From Clostridium sp. 'deep sea' (lineage in GTDB: Bacteria; Bacillota; UBA994; PWPR01): DNA of 64,000 bases. Shown piece by piece: positions 31,221-41,304 of this stretch. The stretch spans positions 3,410,001-3,474,000 of the forward strand of contig NZ_CP063353.1 of NCBI RefSeq assembly GCF_014931565.1. Direction: 5' to 3'. The translations under genes and the position numbers were made by a program. Within the stretch, counting starts at the first letter, position 1. Each line of letters begins with the position of its first letter. The notes below the pieces were generated by a model. The model was not told where the DNA came from and searched no databases. It worked only from the letters and a program-made list of their open reading frames with translations.

Positions 31221-33115
31221 GCCAACAAAATAAAGTAAATAATAATGCTGATCGTCCTCAAAGCAGTTCTCCTAAAAAACCTGGTGGTGGCATGAGACAT
31301 GGTCCGGGTGGAATGATGCTGGGTGGTGGAAAAGCTAAAGATTTTAAAGGCACAATGAAAAAGCTCTTATCTTATTTAAAAAAATATTGGGTAAGATTCA
31401 TTGTGGTAATTGTTTTAGCTATGGCTAGTGCAACCTTTGGTATCTTTGGTCCAACCTTATTAGGTGACGCAACAACCCTTATTTTTGACGGAATTATGGG
31501 CAAATTTGCAGGAACATCTAGTGGCATAGATTTCTCAGCAATTGGAAATATTGTATATATTCTTATTGCTCTGTATACTTTAAGCGCAGTATTCTCATAT
31601 TTGCAAGGCTTTATAATGTCGGGCATCTCAATGAAAGTAAGCTATAAGTTACGAAAAGACATTAGTGAAAAAATAAATAAATTGCCTTTAAGCTATTTTG
31701 ATAAAACAAATCACGGAGAGGTATTATCTAGGGTTACTAATGATGTAGATACCGTAAGTAGAACTCTTAATCAGTCTCTAAGTCAAATTATTAGGTCAGC
31801 TACCACTGTAGTAGGCGTACTAATAATGATGATAAGAATAAGTGGTTTAATGACGGTTGTAGCGTTATGTATGATTCCTGTATCTACACTATTTGTTATA
31901 GCAATAGTTAAGAGGTCTCAAAAATACTTTAAACAACAGCAAAAGTTTTTAGGAAATGTTAATGGACATATTGAGGAGATTTACGGTGGTCACCTTATTG
32001 TAAAGGCATTTAACGGTGAAGAAAAAAGCACAAAGCAGTTTGACAAACTCAATAATCGGCTTTACGGCACTGCTTGGAAAGCTCAATTTTTGTCTAGTAT
32101 AATGATGCCAATAATGAAGATCGTTGGTAATATTGGTTATGTAGCTGTTAGTGTTTTAGGTGGAGCTTTAGCAGCCAATGGTACAATTGCTGTTGGAGAT
32201 ATATTGGCGTTTATACAATACGTAAGAAACTTTTCTCAGCCTATAACACAACTAGCAAATGTATCTAATGTACTTCAACAAACTGCTGCCTCAGCTGAGC
32301 GAGTATTTGAGTTTTTAAATGAACCAAATGAAATTGCAGAGTCTACAAAGCCTGTGAAAATGAAACAAGTAAAAGGGCAGGTAGAGTTTAAAAATGTGAA
32401 ATTTGGCTACAACGAAGACAATATAATTATTAATAACTTCTCTGCAGAAGTTCAAGCAGGTCAAAAAGTTGCGATAGTAGGTCCAACGGGTGCTGGTAAA
32501 ACAACGATAGTAAAACTACTAATGCGTTTTTACGATATAAACTCAGGTTCAATTAAAGTCGATGGGGTAAATATTAATGACCTTACCCGTTTTGATTTAA
32601 GAGAACAGTTTGGTATGGTACTACAAGATACCTGGTTATATAACAACACTATAATGGAGAATATCCGTTATGGCAGGCTTAATGCCACAGACCAAGAGGT
32701 TATTGCAGCCGCTAAAGCTGCCCATGTTGATAGCTTTGTGCATATGTTGCCTGGTGGTTATAATATGGTATTAAACGAAGAGGCCTCCAATGTATCGCAG
32801 GGACAAAAACAGTTATTAACTATTGCCCGAGCAATATTAGCAGACCCCAAGTTGTTAATACTTGATGAAGCTACTAGCTCCGTAGATACCAAAACAGAGG
32901 TGCAAATCCAAAAGGCTATGAGTAATTTAATGCAAAATAAAACCAGCTTTATTATTGCTCATCGTTTATCTACAATAAGAGATGCTGACTTAATTTTAGT
33001 AATGGATCATGGAGATATAATTGAGCAAGGCAACCATAAAGAATTGCTTGCCAAAAACGGATTCTATGCTAATCTATATAACAGTCAATTTGAGCACGAA
33101 GAACAATCTGCTTAA
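31217..33115 (+). CDS. ABC exporter subunit, catalytic half (TM288-like)
   Basis: A 632-residue half-exporter, partner of the preceding gene. After a Gly/Met-rich cytoplasmic tail (about 1-45) come six membrane helices and an ATPase with Walker A GPTGAGKTT, signature VSQGQKQL, Walker B LLILDEATSSVD and H-loop AHRLST. It provides the catalytic Glu and His; its own signature is VSQGQ, as in TM288-like subunits. The substrate is unknown, with drugs or lipids typical for the class. Confidence 0.92.
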   Translation: MSQQNKVNNNADRPQSSSPKKPGGGMRHGPGGMMLGGGKAKDFKGTMKKLLSYLKKYWVRFIVVIVLAMASATFGIFGPTLLGDATTLIFDGIMGKFAGTSSGIDFSAIGNIVYILIALYTLSAVFSYLQGFIMSGISMKVSYKLRKDISEKINKLPLSYFDKTNHGEVLSRVTNDVDTVSRTLNQSLSQIIRSATTVVGVLIMMIRISGLMTVVALCMIPVSTLFVIAIVKRSQKYFKQQQKFLGNVNGHIEEIYGGHLIVKAFNGEEKSTKQFDKLNNRLYGTAWKAQFLSSIMMPIMKIVGNIGYVAVSVLGGALAANGTIAVGDILAFIQYVRNFSQPITQLANVSNVLQQTAASAERVFEFLNEPNEIAESTKPVKMKQVKGQVEFKNVKFGYNEDNIIINNFSAEVQAGQKVAIVGPTGAGKTTIVKLLMRFYDINSGSIKVDGVNINDLTRFDLREQFGMVLQDTWLYNNTIMENIRYGRLNATDQEVIAAAKAAHVDSFVHMLPGGYNMVLNEEASNVSQGQKQLLTIARAILADPKLLILDEATSSVDTKTEVQIQKAMSNLMQNKTSFIIAHRLSTIRDADLILVMDHGDIIEQGNHKELLAKNGFYANLYNSQFEHEEQSA

Positions 33116-33885
33116 ACCAGTTCCTATAAGTTCCAGTTAATATATAAAATTAAGGAGCTGGTGTACAAACTATATAAAGTGAAGACTTAAGTAAAAGTAA
33201 ACCTAAACAGGATTGCGGATACTAAAAGGGGTAAGGAAATGTTTTTTTAAATTCCCCGCCCCTTTGCTGTTATATAGTATAGTCTCATTTATTAATATTA
33301 TTACATGTTACCTAAGTATCCACGGAATCAAACAGAGGTGATTCCCTACATAAAGACAAATTTATTAGATGTTGACATAACAGCAAAAACGGAGATATTA
33401 TTTTGGTTTAGAAAATGATACTTATTATTAATCTCTTGAACATGGATTGACTATAGATTAAGGTGCTGAGGCGTGAAAATTACCGGCTTGCAATACCATC
33501 TTCTTTTCCCTTCGTGTACTTGGTGGTTTTAAAATAATATTACTTATTTATCCTTAATTTTGATTTTTAAAACTGTTTTTTAGACTTCTTCATTAGCAAT
33601 AAAAGAAATTAAAATTAGTGATTTACTATACCATTCTTACTAAATTTCAAGTTGTACTTTTGGTTTTTCAAAATTTATGTCTATAAATTAATTTGTTTTG
33701 CTAGAAAATATAGAAATCTTTGTGGTAAATATACTATCACATTAGTATTTTTGTTCTCACTAATTAGACAGCCCCTTTTTTATGTAAGGTAAATTCAAAT
33801 AAGCTGTTTTAAAATTCCTTAATAGCTAAAATATAAATTAACTGATACAATTAATATTAAAGTAAGTATACTTAAGGATTTTATT
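33116..33885. other. 770-bp gene-free region with a terminator hairpin
   Basis: No convincing open frame is seen on either strand. At about 33224-33265 aaaggggtaaggaaat and attccccgcccctttg form a hairpin around a T-rich loop; it could end the ABC operon transcript. The segment 33300-33530 has more G and C than its surroundings and contains short inverted pieces (ggaatcaaacagaggtgattcc near 33321). It looks like decayed repeat or gene remnant. The last 150 bp should hold the promoter of the two-component genes at 33886. Confidence 0.55.
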
Positions 33886-34542
33886 ATGATTAAAGTACTA
33901 ATTGTTGAAGATAATATTGCTATTGCAGATTTAATAGAAATAAGCTTATCAAACTTAGGCTATAAATGTACCAAAGCTCTTAGTGGCGATAAAGCCGCCG
34001 ACTTAATAGAGCAGTATAATTATGATTTAATATTGTTAGATATCATGCTTCCAGAGATTAATGGCTATGAGCTAATGCAGTTTATTAAACCTCTAAAGAT
34101 AGCTGTAATTTTTATTACAGCCAAAGCAAGTTTAGCAGATAAATTAAAAGGTTTTAATTTAGGAGCAGATGACTATTTAACTAAACCCTTTGCAATAGAA
34201 GAACTTATAGCCAGAGTACAATCGGTTTTACGTAGAACAGGTAAAGCCTGTAATCTGTTAGAGATTGATAATATTACTATCAATCTAGCTGGCCGCACGG
34301 TTATGCAAAATAATAAGCAAATAAACCTCACTGTAAAAGAGTTTGATTTGTTGCTAACATTAGCTGAAAATAAAAATATCTTGTTATATCGTGAAAAACT
34401 CTATGAAAAAATATGGGAAAAAGAGTGGTGTGACAATACTCGAACTATAGATTTACATATTCAAAGACTGCGAAAAAAATTAAACTGGAATAAGCAAATT
34501 AAAACAGTATATAAACTGGGTTATATGCTAGAGTCAAAATAA
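33886..34542 (+). CDS. OmpR/PhoB-family response regulator
   Basis: The 218-residue regulator has a receiver domain (acidic E8-D9, acceptor D52 in LLDIMLPE, LTKPF lysine) and a winged-helix domain (about 120-215; RTIDLHIQRLRKKLNW is the recognition region). Its stop overlaps the kinase start by one base (taatg). The adjacent solute-binding protein and fused permease are likely targets of the pair. Confidence 0.94.
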   Translation: MIKVLIVEDNIAIADLIEISLSNLGYKCTKALSGDKAADLIEQYNYDLILLDIMLPEINGYELMQFIKPLKIAVIFITAKASLADKLKGFNLGADDYLTKPFAIEELIARVQSVLRRTGKACNLLEIDNITINLAGRTVMQNNKQINLTVKEFDLLLTLAENKNILLYREKLYEKIWEKEWCDNTRTIDLHIQRLRKKLNWNKQIKTVYKLGYMLESK

Positions 34543-35882
34543 TGAAATTCTCAACAAAATTAACAATAAGCATAACACTGCTTATTATTATTGTTTTTAC
34601 TATTGGTGGTTTAGTTTTAATCAATTTTCAGTTTAATTACAGTATAAATAAAGTTAGTCAGCAATATATGCAGGCTCATATAGATCAACGTCAATTAATG
34701 CAAAATAAAATAGCAAACGCTAGTTTAAAAAAACCACTTACTGAACAACAGCTAATGAGTATTGTGGTTGAGGTAGGTAGTATTAGAGCAATATCATTAT
34801 TTAATGAAAAAGAGCAACTGTTTTCATCACTACAGTTTAATAACCCCACCTTAATCAAAAAGCAAATTCAAAGCGGTTCTAAACAGCTTTTTTTCAAACA
34901 CCAAAATAAAAATCTATTGCTTGTAACTAGCCCTTTAGTTGTAAATAATACAGATATATTTATAAGCAATATTTATGATGTTTCGGATGTTTATGTACAA
35001 AGAAAAAAAGCCTATCTATTTTTTATTAAACTAAGTATATTAGTCATTGTAATGTCTGCAATAGTTACTAAAATATTTTCTAGCATAATTACAAAGCCAC
35101 TAAAACAATTAACTAAAACAAGTGAAAAAATAGCCAATGGTCATTATGAAGATAGAGTTAAAATTTATAACAAAGATGAAATTGGAAAATTGGCAAATAG
35201 CTTTAATAAAATGGCTACTAAAATAGAGCAAAAGATTGCTGATTTAAAACAAGTAAATAAAGCTAAAGATGAGTTTGTACAAAACTTTACTCATGAGCTA
35301 AAAACACCAATGACTTCGATTATGGGTTATGCTGATTTATTACGAATCCAGCAAACAGAACCCCAAGTATATATAAAAGCTGCAAACTATATTTATAACG
35401 AGAGTAACCGTTTAAACACCTTGGCTATGAAGCTTTTAGATTTAATGAGTCTTCAAAACGAAAACTTAAACATTAATTCAATAAGTACTAATAAACTAAA
35501 CCTTACTATTAAAAATCATAAGTTAGCTGAAGCTTTGATTATTGCTGATAAAATACTAATTGAATGTGTAATTAATAATCTGTATGTTAATGCATTAAAC
35601 GCAGGTGCTAGTTGTATAGAGCTTACAGGTAAAGTGCAAAAAAATAGTTATAAAATAACAATAAATGATAACGGTTGTGGCATAAAACAGAAGCATATCA
35701 AACACCTTACTGAGCCATTTTACATGGTAGATAAATCTCGCTCTCATAACAAGGGTGGTTCTGGTTTAGGTTTAAGCCTATGCAATAGAATCCTTAAGTT
35801 ACATGGCAGTAAACTAATAATTAAGAGCAAAATCGGCCAACAAACTACAGTAAGCTTTACCTTACCATTGGCAAATAATTAA
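34542..35882 (+). CDS. Sensor histidine kinase with extracellular domain
   Basis: The 446-residue kinase has helix 1 (about 8-28), an external domain of about 130 residues, helix 2 (about 160-182), HAMP (about 183-235), HisKA with phospho-accepting His in FTHELKTPMTS (about H251) and an ATPase domain with VINNLYVNALNAG, DNGCGI and GGSGLGLSLCNRI. The external domain is the probable ligand sensor. A terminator follows at 35904, so transcription of the transport genes may be separate. Confidence 0.94.
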   Translation: MKFSTKLTISITLLIIIVFTIGGLVLINFQFNYSINKVSQQYMQAHIDQRQLMQNKIANASLKKPLTEQQLMSIVVEVGSIRAISLFNEKEQLFSSLQFNNPTLIKKQIQSGSKQLFFKHQNKNLLLVTSPLVVNNTDIFISNIYDVSDVYVQRKKAYLFFIKLSILVIVMSAIVTKIFSSIITKPLKQLTKTSEKIANGHYEDRVKIYNKDEIGKLANSFNKMATKIEQKIADLKQVNKAKDEFVQNFTHELKTPMTSIMGYADLLRIQQTEPQVYIKAANYIYNESNRLNTLAMKLLDLMSLQNENLNINSISTNKLNLTIKNHKLAEALIIADKILIECVINNLYVNALNAGASCIELTGKVQKNSYKITINDNGCGIKQKHIKHLTEPFYMVDKSRSHNKGGSGLGLSLCNRILKLHGSKLIIKSKIGQQTTVSFTLPLANN

Positions 35883-35903
35883 ATATTAATGATACAACTT
35901 AGA

Positions 35904-35945
35904 AACAACTCTTTGCTAAAATTCACTTAGCAAAGGGTTGTTTTA
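35904..35945 (+). terminator. Intrinsic terminator between kinase and solute-binding protein genes
   Basis: Arms aacaactctttgctaa and ttagcaaagggttgtt with an eight-base loop, followed by ttagttt. The next gene starts only 23 bp downstream, so read-through from the two-component genes is probably partial; a separate promoter was not identified. Confidence 0.78.
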
Positions 35946-35967
35946 GTTTAAAAAAAGGATAAATAAA

Positions 35968-37353
35968 ATGAAAAAACTAAACAGAGTATATGCAGTAGGA
36001 TTAATATTAATTATGTTACTAAGTGCCTGCCAAAAAGAACAGATAGATTTAGCAGATTCACAGCTTAATTTAAACCTCAATAATAATGAAGAGCTAAGCG
36101 GTGAGTTAACTATTAACACCTATTTTGATGGTTATATGTTACAACGGGCGTTAGCGTTTATGGAGCTTCACCCAAATGTAAAAATTAGAATTCCAGGGTT
36201 TGATAATATCGAAAACCTAACTGAAGAAAACTACGAGACCCTAGAGATGTATGCCAAAAGAATTTCAACTGAGTTAATGAGTGGTATGGCTGGAGATTTA
36301 GTAGATGTAGCAGATTTATCTTATTATAAATATGCTAAAAGCAATTTGCTGTGCAATCTATATCAGTTTATGGATAATGATAAAGCATTTAGTAAACAAG
36401 ATTATTACACCAATATATTTAAAGCTATGGAATACAAAAAAGGACTTTATACCTTACCTTTAGCATTTTATTATGACATGGTGTTTATCAATAAAGTAGT
36501 ATTTAATACCTTAGATTTAAAAATAAATAACTACCCTAATATTTGCCTTAAAAATATGTTAGATATATATGATCTTTACCAAAATCAAAACCCTAATAGT
36601 CCTATCGTACTAATGCCAGGGTTAGCCAAAAATATATTTTTTAAATACGAAATAGCTGACTTTTTTAGTTTTGAAAATGGTACAGCAAATTTCACAGATT
36701 CAGATTTTATTAACTATTTAAAACGTACTAGCTCACTTAAAGTAGAAGATAGCTGGAAAATGAACCGGGTAAGTGCTGGTGATGACTCATATATTAAAAA
36801 TAGATTTTTATTTTCTAAAACAGATTTAAATGTTGTAGATGCGCACAACTTATTAATAGAGTATCAATATGTAACACAGCCAGTTCCGTTTTATTCAAGT
36901 AAAGGAGATGCCTGTTTTAATTCTGCTCAGGCAGTATATGCTATTCCTAAAAGCTCTCAAAACAAAGAGCTAGCTTGGCATTTTTTAAAATTTTGCATTG
37001 AGCAAAAAAATATTAATGAGCAAAATTTAATGGATCGGTTTTACGATTATAATGGCTTTATGCCTATTAATAAAGCCAACTTTTATAATTTTTTTAAGAC
37101 TTTTATTAAAATGGATTTAAAGGATTTAAAGCAACACTCAGTTAAAATAGTACCTAATACCGAAACTGCACTTGAACAGACCCTAAAAATAATAAATAAG
37201 TGGAACGAACAGCGAAATAAAATATCAGCAGATTTTGAGTTATGGGCTTTAGTTAAACAAGATTTAGATTTGTATTATAAAAACCAAATATTAAGCCCTG
37301 AAAAATTAGCTGAGCTTATTCAGAATAAAGTACTCATTTATTTAAACGAATAA
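35968..37353 (+). CDS. Extracellular solute-binding lipoprotein (family 1, sugar type)
   Basis: The 461-residue protein begins with a lipoprotein signal (YAVGLILIMLLSACQKE, lipid Cys about 21). The mature part has the layout of ABC family-1 binding proteins: ELTINTYFDGYMLQRALAFMELHPNVKI near the start, LYTLPLAFYYDMVFINKVVF in the hinge region, and AVYAIPKSSQNKELAWHFLKFCIEQ near the end. It would deliver an oligosaccharide or similar solute to the permease encoded 13 bp downstream. Confidence 0.86.
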   Translation: MKKLNRVYAVGLILIMLLSACQKEQIDLADSQLNLNLNNNEELSGELTINTYFDGYMLQRALAFMELHPNVKIRIPGFDNIENLTEENYETLEMYAKRISTELMSGMAGDLVDVADLSYYKYAKSNLLCNLYQFMDNDKAFSKQDYYTNIFKAMEYKKGLYTLPLAFYYDMVFINKVVFNTLDLKINNYPNICLKNMLDIYDLYQNQNPNSPIVLMPGLAKNIFFKYEIADFFSFENGTANFTDSDFINYLKRTSSLKVEDSWKMNRVSAGDDSYIKNRFLFSKTDLNVVDAHNLLIEYQYVTQPVPFYSSKGDACFNSAQAVYAIPKSSQNKELAWHFLKFCIEQKNINEQNLMDRFYDYNGFMPINKANFYNFFKTFIKMDLKDLKQHSVKIVPNTETALEQTLKIINKWNEQRNKISADFELWALVKQDLDLYYKNQILSPEKLAELIQNKVLIYLNE

Positions 37354-37366
37354 TTTGGGTGATAGA

Positions 37367-38980
37367 ATGAAAAAACCTAAGATTCTAACTGGTATTTTAA
37401 AGCTGAGTATTTTTGGAGTAATAAGTTTTTACATAGTGCCTTTTATTTTTAACATTTATTATGCTTTAACTAATAGTAAAAAAGATTTTGTTGCTTTAGC
37501 TAACTTTATAACAATAATTAAAAACCCCTTTTTTTTATTAGCTCTAAAAAATACAGTAGTGTTTATCATAATAGCAGTACTATTAGTAATGTCTTTAGCA
37601 TTTTTATTGGCTATTTTTTTTAACAAATACTTTAGTAAAAGCAAAGTTATTTGCTTATTACTAGTGGTTCCTTATTTTTTACCATCTGGAGCCCTAATTT
37701 TATTTTGGCAAAATCTCTTTAAAGCAAATGGTGTTATAAACATAATATTGAATTATTGTGGTTTACATTCACTAGACTGGATAAATAGTAAGTGGGCTTT
37801 TGTGGTAGTGGTAGTAATATACCTGTGGAAAAATACAGGACTAATTACCTTAATACTGTATTCTGGTTTAAAAAAAATACCTCAAGTATATTTTGAAGTG
37901 GCCCAAAGCCAAGGCGCCAATAAATGGCAGTGTTTTAAACATGTGCAGTTGGTTTATGCTTTGCCTTCAATTATTATTGCTTTAATAGTTTCAGTTGTAA
38001 ATTCAATAAATATATTTAAGGAAATATATTTATTATATGGTTCTTATCCTGTTAAACATATATACATGTTACAACACTTTATATATAACCAGTATCTTAA
38101 CTTAAATATAGCAAAACTAACTAGTTCAGCTATTGTATTGTTTATAGTAGTTTTTAGTTTATTAGTTGTTTTATTGTATAAACAAAAACAAGTAAGTAGC
38201 AAGTTATATTACAAAAACCAAGGTAAAAACTATAAAACAGCCCGTAAAAGGCTGTGGGTTATATTTGTAGTTATTGTAGTTATTTCAGTTTTGCTACTAC
38301 CAATTATATATACTATAGTTAATTCCTTTAAACCAATAAGTAAAACAATTGTTTTTTCTTTAAAACAGTATCAAGAGTTTTTTAGTAACAGACTATTATT
38401 AAAAATGTATTTTAACTCAATTATTATTAGCCTACCTATCGTAATATTTACAGCGTTATTGGCCATATTTACGGCATATGCTTTTATGAGGTTTAAACAT
38501 AAATTTATCAATAATATCTTTACTGTCTATATCATAATTATGTTATTACCAAAAATGGTATTAATCTTACCTACTTTTTTAATAACAAATAAAATGGGGC
38601 TTAGTAATAATTATCTTGCTATAATACTACCAGCTATCTTTAATCCCTTATCAATCTTTATTATTAGTTATGCTCTTAAATCAATTAACGAGCAGTTAAT
38701 TGAGGCAGCTTTAAGCTGTGGTGCAAATGAATATCAAGTACTATTTAAAGTAGTTTTGCCCAATATAAAAAAGTATATTTTATTATTAATATTTATAGTG
38801 TTTGCAGAATATTGGAATACTGTTGATGAGGCCATAATTTTTATCAAGAACCAACAGTCATTACCATTATCCGTTTACTTGAGTACAATGGCAAATAGTA
38901 ATAATACCGCCTTTTTTGCTACCTCAACTCTATATATGGCTCCAATTATACTTATCTTTGTATTACTAATAATTATCTAA
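37367..38980 (+). CDS. Fused MalF/MalG-like ABC permease (two permeases in one chain)
   Basis: The 537-residue protein consists of two binding-protein-dependent permease domains. The N-half has six or so helices with the EAA loop EVAQSQGANKWQCFKHVQL near residue 176. A basic linker follows (about 272-300, KQKQVSSKLYYKNQGKNYKTARKR). The C-half has a second set with EAA loop EAALSCGANEYQVLFKVVLP near 445. In related sugar transporters these are separate MalF- and MalG-type subunits of ~290 residues, so this is a gene fusion. The ATG at 37367 follows gggtgatag. No ATPase gene is nearby; a shared MsmX/UgpC-type ATPase elsewhere would be needed. Confidence 0.88.
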   Translation: MKKPKILTGILKLSIFGVISFYIVPFIFNIYYALTNSKKDFVALANFITIIKNPFFLLALKNTVVFIIIAVLLVMSLAFLLAIFFNKYFSKSKVICLLLVVPYFLPSGALILFWQNLFKANGVINIILNYCGLHSLDWINSKWAFVVVVVIYLWKNTGLITLILYSGLKKIPQVYFEVAQSQGANKWQCFKHVQLVYALPSIIIALIVSVVNSINIFKEIYLLYGSYPVKHIYMLQHFIYNQYLNLNIAKLTSSAIVLFIVVFSLLVVLLYKQKQVSSKLYYKNQGKNYKTARKRLWVIFVVIVVISVLLLPIIYTIVNSFKPISKTIVFSLKQYQEFFSNRLLLKMYFNSIIISLPIVIFTALLAIFTAYAFMRFKHKFINNIFTVYIIIMLLPKMVLILPTFLITNKMGLSNNYLAIILPAIFNPLSIFIISYALKSINEQLIEAALSCGANEYQVLFKVVLPNIKKYILLLIFIVFAEYWNTVDEAIIFIKNQQSLPLSVYLSTMANSNNTAFFATSTLYMAPIILIFVLLIII

Positions 38981-39070
38981 CAATATCTAGCTTAAAATGC
39001 TTAAAATAATTTCACCCATATGGTATTATTAAACAAACATTAAAATAGTGACTTTACGAAAGGATTAACT

Positions 39071-40438
39071 ATGTTTAAAAAATTCTTTAATGTATTTAAT
39101 ATAAAGAAAAAAATATACTACATACCTGTTATGTATAGTATTTTTTCTTTACTGTTCTCCTTTATAATATCGTATATAGATTATGTATTTATACAGCAAG
39201 TCACTATTGAATTTCCAGTTTTTTTTGTAACTGGGATTGAGTTAGGTAGAACGATATTTTCCACACTTATTGGTGCCCTGTTAACAATGATAACCATAAC
39301 CTTCTCAACCATGTTAGTAGTACTAACACTGTATGGCTCTCAGCTTTCTCCAAGAGCAATGCAAGACTTTTTAGAAAAAAAGTCTACTTTGCAAACTTTA
39401 GGCTACTTTAGTGGGGTATTTATCTTTTCTATTGTCTCATTATTCTTTATGAAAAGCTCACAGGTAGGGGCTTTGGTTTTATCTCCTGCTATTGGAGTAG
39501 TTGCTGCAGTTTTTTGTATTTTTGTTTTTATATACTTTATTAATGATGTATCTAAGTCTATTCAGGTTAATCTATTTATACAGGCTTTAGTTGATGAAAA
39601 TTTAGCTTTAATAGAGCGTAAATTTGAGATTAATGAGGCAGACAATGGTATAACAAGTGTTCAGCCAGCAGGTTTTGAAGAAACCATTAAAACCGACCCC
39701 ATAGCCATAGAGAGTCCAGCCTCTGGTTTTATTCAACTCTATTATGAACAAAGACTTTTTGAGTTTGCCAAAGAAAAAAATGTAATTATAAATTGTGAGA
39801 AAAAAATAGGGGAGCATGTATTAGAAGGAACGGTTTTAATAAGCATATATAATGCTGATGCCAACTTTACTGCTAATCTTGATGCTAATGTTGAGTATTT
39901 ATTAAAGTCTATTCTTATTGGTGATGAAACCAATAAATACGATGATGTAGAATTGGGTCTTAAAAAAATGGTTGAGATTGGGGTTAGAGCATTATCTCCT
40001 GGGGTAAATGACCCAAGCACCGCAATTTATTGTATAAAGAATCTAGGCTATTTATTGGGTAGAATAGGGGAGCGATTAGATAATAAATTTTATTTAAATG
40101 AAGAAGAACAAGCCATATTAATAGTAGAGAACACCCCATTTGTAAAATTGCTTTATCAAAGCTTTTACCAAATAAGACTTTATGGTGCCTCAGATTTATT
40201 TGTAAATATAGCAATAATAGAGGCCTTAACCACAATAGCTAAAGGCAATAGTAAGGCAATAAAAAATCAAATATGGGAGTTTGGAACTTACGTAATCCAG
40301 AGCCTAGATAGCACTAAATTAATGGATTTAGATATAGATCATTTAAACGATAAAATATATCAATTAGCTTTAGAAACTAATCGAAATCCTAGTGGTTTAT
40401 TAATGGAGACAAAGAAAAAACAAATAATATTAAGTTAG
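39071..40438 (+). CDS. DUF2254 membrane protein
   Basis: The 455-residue protein matches the DUF2254 family: membrane helices at about 18-40, 55-80 (IFSTLIGALLTMITITFSTMLVVL), 105-125 and 130-155, with the family hallmark TLYGSQLSPRAMQDFLEKKSTLQTLGYFSG. A large cytoplasmic region follows, containing ALSPGVNDPSTAIYCI. Function is unknown; the family is usually considered a membrane channel- or transport-like protein without proof. The ribosome binding site is aaaggattaact. It is transcribed alone. Confidence 0.85.
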   Translation: MFKKFFNVFNIKKKIYYIPVMYSIFSLLFSFIISYIDYVFIQQVTIEFPVFFVTGIELGRTIFSTLIGALLTMITITFSTMLVVLTLYGSQLSPRAMQDFLEKKSTLQTLGYFSGVFIFSIVSLFFMKSSQVGALVLSPAIGVVAAVFCIFVFIYFINDVSKSIQVNLFIQALVDENLALIERKFEINEADNGITSVQPAGFEETIKTDPIAIESPASGFIQLYYEQRLFEFAKEKNVIINCEKKIGEHVLEGTVLISIYNADANFTANLDANVEYLLKSILIGDETNKYDDVELGLKKMVEIGVRALSPGVNDPSTAIYCIKNLGYLLGRIGERLDNKFYLNEEEQAILIVENTPFVKLLYQSFYQIRLYGASDLFVNIAIIEALTTIAKGNSKAIKNQIWEFGTYVIQSLDSTKLMDLDIDHLNDKIYQLALETNRNPSGLLMETKKKQIILS

Positions 40439-40557
40439 TTGAAAACTTAATGATTTATTATATTAAGTGTAATCTTTTTTATTTTTATCAAGCTTACCAA
40501 GAACAGAAAACTGATATTTTTCATAAGATATAAGAGATACATACTTGGGGTGTTTGT

Positions 40558-41151
40558 ATGAAAAAAATTGATTGTACACAATTCGAAGGGGCAAATGTAC
40601 CACCTTGTAGCAAATTTTTAAATAACTCCAATCCTTTAATTAAAGATGGTGAGCTTATTTATCGTAATGAAAATAGGCTTTTCTACTTTATAAGTACAAC
40701 ACCTAAAGAGCAAACCAGTGAAACCCGTAATCAGTCTGTTTTACATTTACACTCTGCTTTTGCGAACTTACAAATTGGGTTAGGTACTTATATTATAGGT
40801 TTATTTATTGAGCAAATCGAAAGCAAGGTAATAAAATACGACAAAAATTGTGTTATTCACAATGATAATATTACCAATACCTTTATTCATCAGGCCTTAA
40901 AAAAAGCCCCCCAATTTGATTTTAACTTTATCCCATCTATATCATTAGTTGTTTCTAATGGCAATGCAATTTTACCTCTATATACCTACACCATAAATAT
41001 TAGTGATTTAAACTTTTTTATTCTATTTATAATAAATAGACTAGAGGGCAATCCTGCCTTTTTTTATGGCAATAATAGCTTTGCCGAAGAAGATATGATT
41101 AACTTTGCTATTGCCAACATGAGCCTTCAATTTCCTAAAACTAACATTTAG
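40558..41151 (+). CDS. Hypothetical protein
   Basis: The 197-residue soluble protein has no signal peptide. An N-terminal segment with two Cys (CTQFEGANVPPC) is followed by mixed alpha/beta sequence with several Asn-rich loops. No known domain is recognised. GTATG-type start context (ggggtgtttgt) fits a ribosome binding site. A small hairpin follows at 41198. Confidence 0.6.
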   Translation: MKKIDCTQFEGANVPPCSKFLNNSNPLIKDGELIYRNENRLFYFISTTPKEQTSETRNQSVLHLHSAFANLQIGLGTYIIGLFIEQIESKVIKYDKNCVIHNDNITNTFIHQALKKAPQFDFNFIPSISLVVSNGNAILPLYTYTINISDLNFFILFIINRLEGNPAFFYGNNSFAEEDMINFAIANMSLQFPKTNI

Positions 41152-41197
41152 CATATTATTGCATATTTTTATAAAGTTAACTAAATTAATCTTGTTT

Positions 41198-41226
41198 AAA
41201 AAGCTTAAGAAATCTTAAGTTTTTTA
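41198..41226 (+). terminator. Weak intrinsic terminator
   Basis: The short arms gcttaaga and tcttaagt with a two- to three-base loop are preceded by A and followed by a run of six T, 47 bp after the hypothetical gene. Confidence 0.6.
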
Positions 41227-41304
41227 TTATTTAATATAATGTTTTGTGTGATAATATCTATAGTAGGTAGTTATAAAGTAATATGCTTATTAAGGAGTAT
41301 AACT

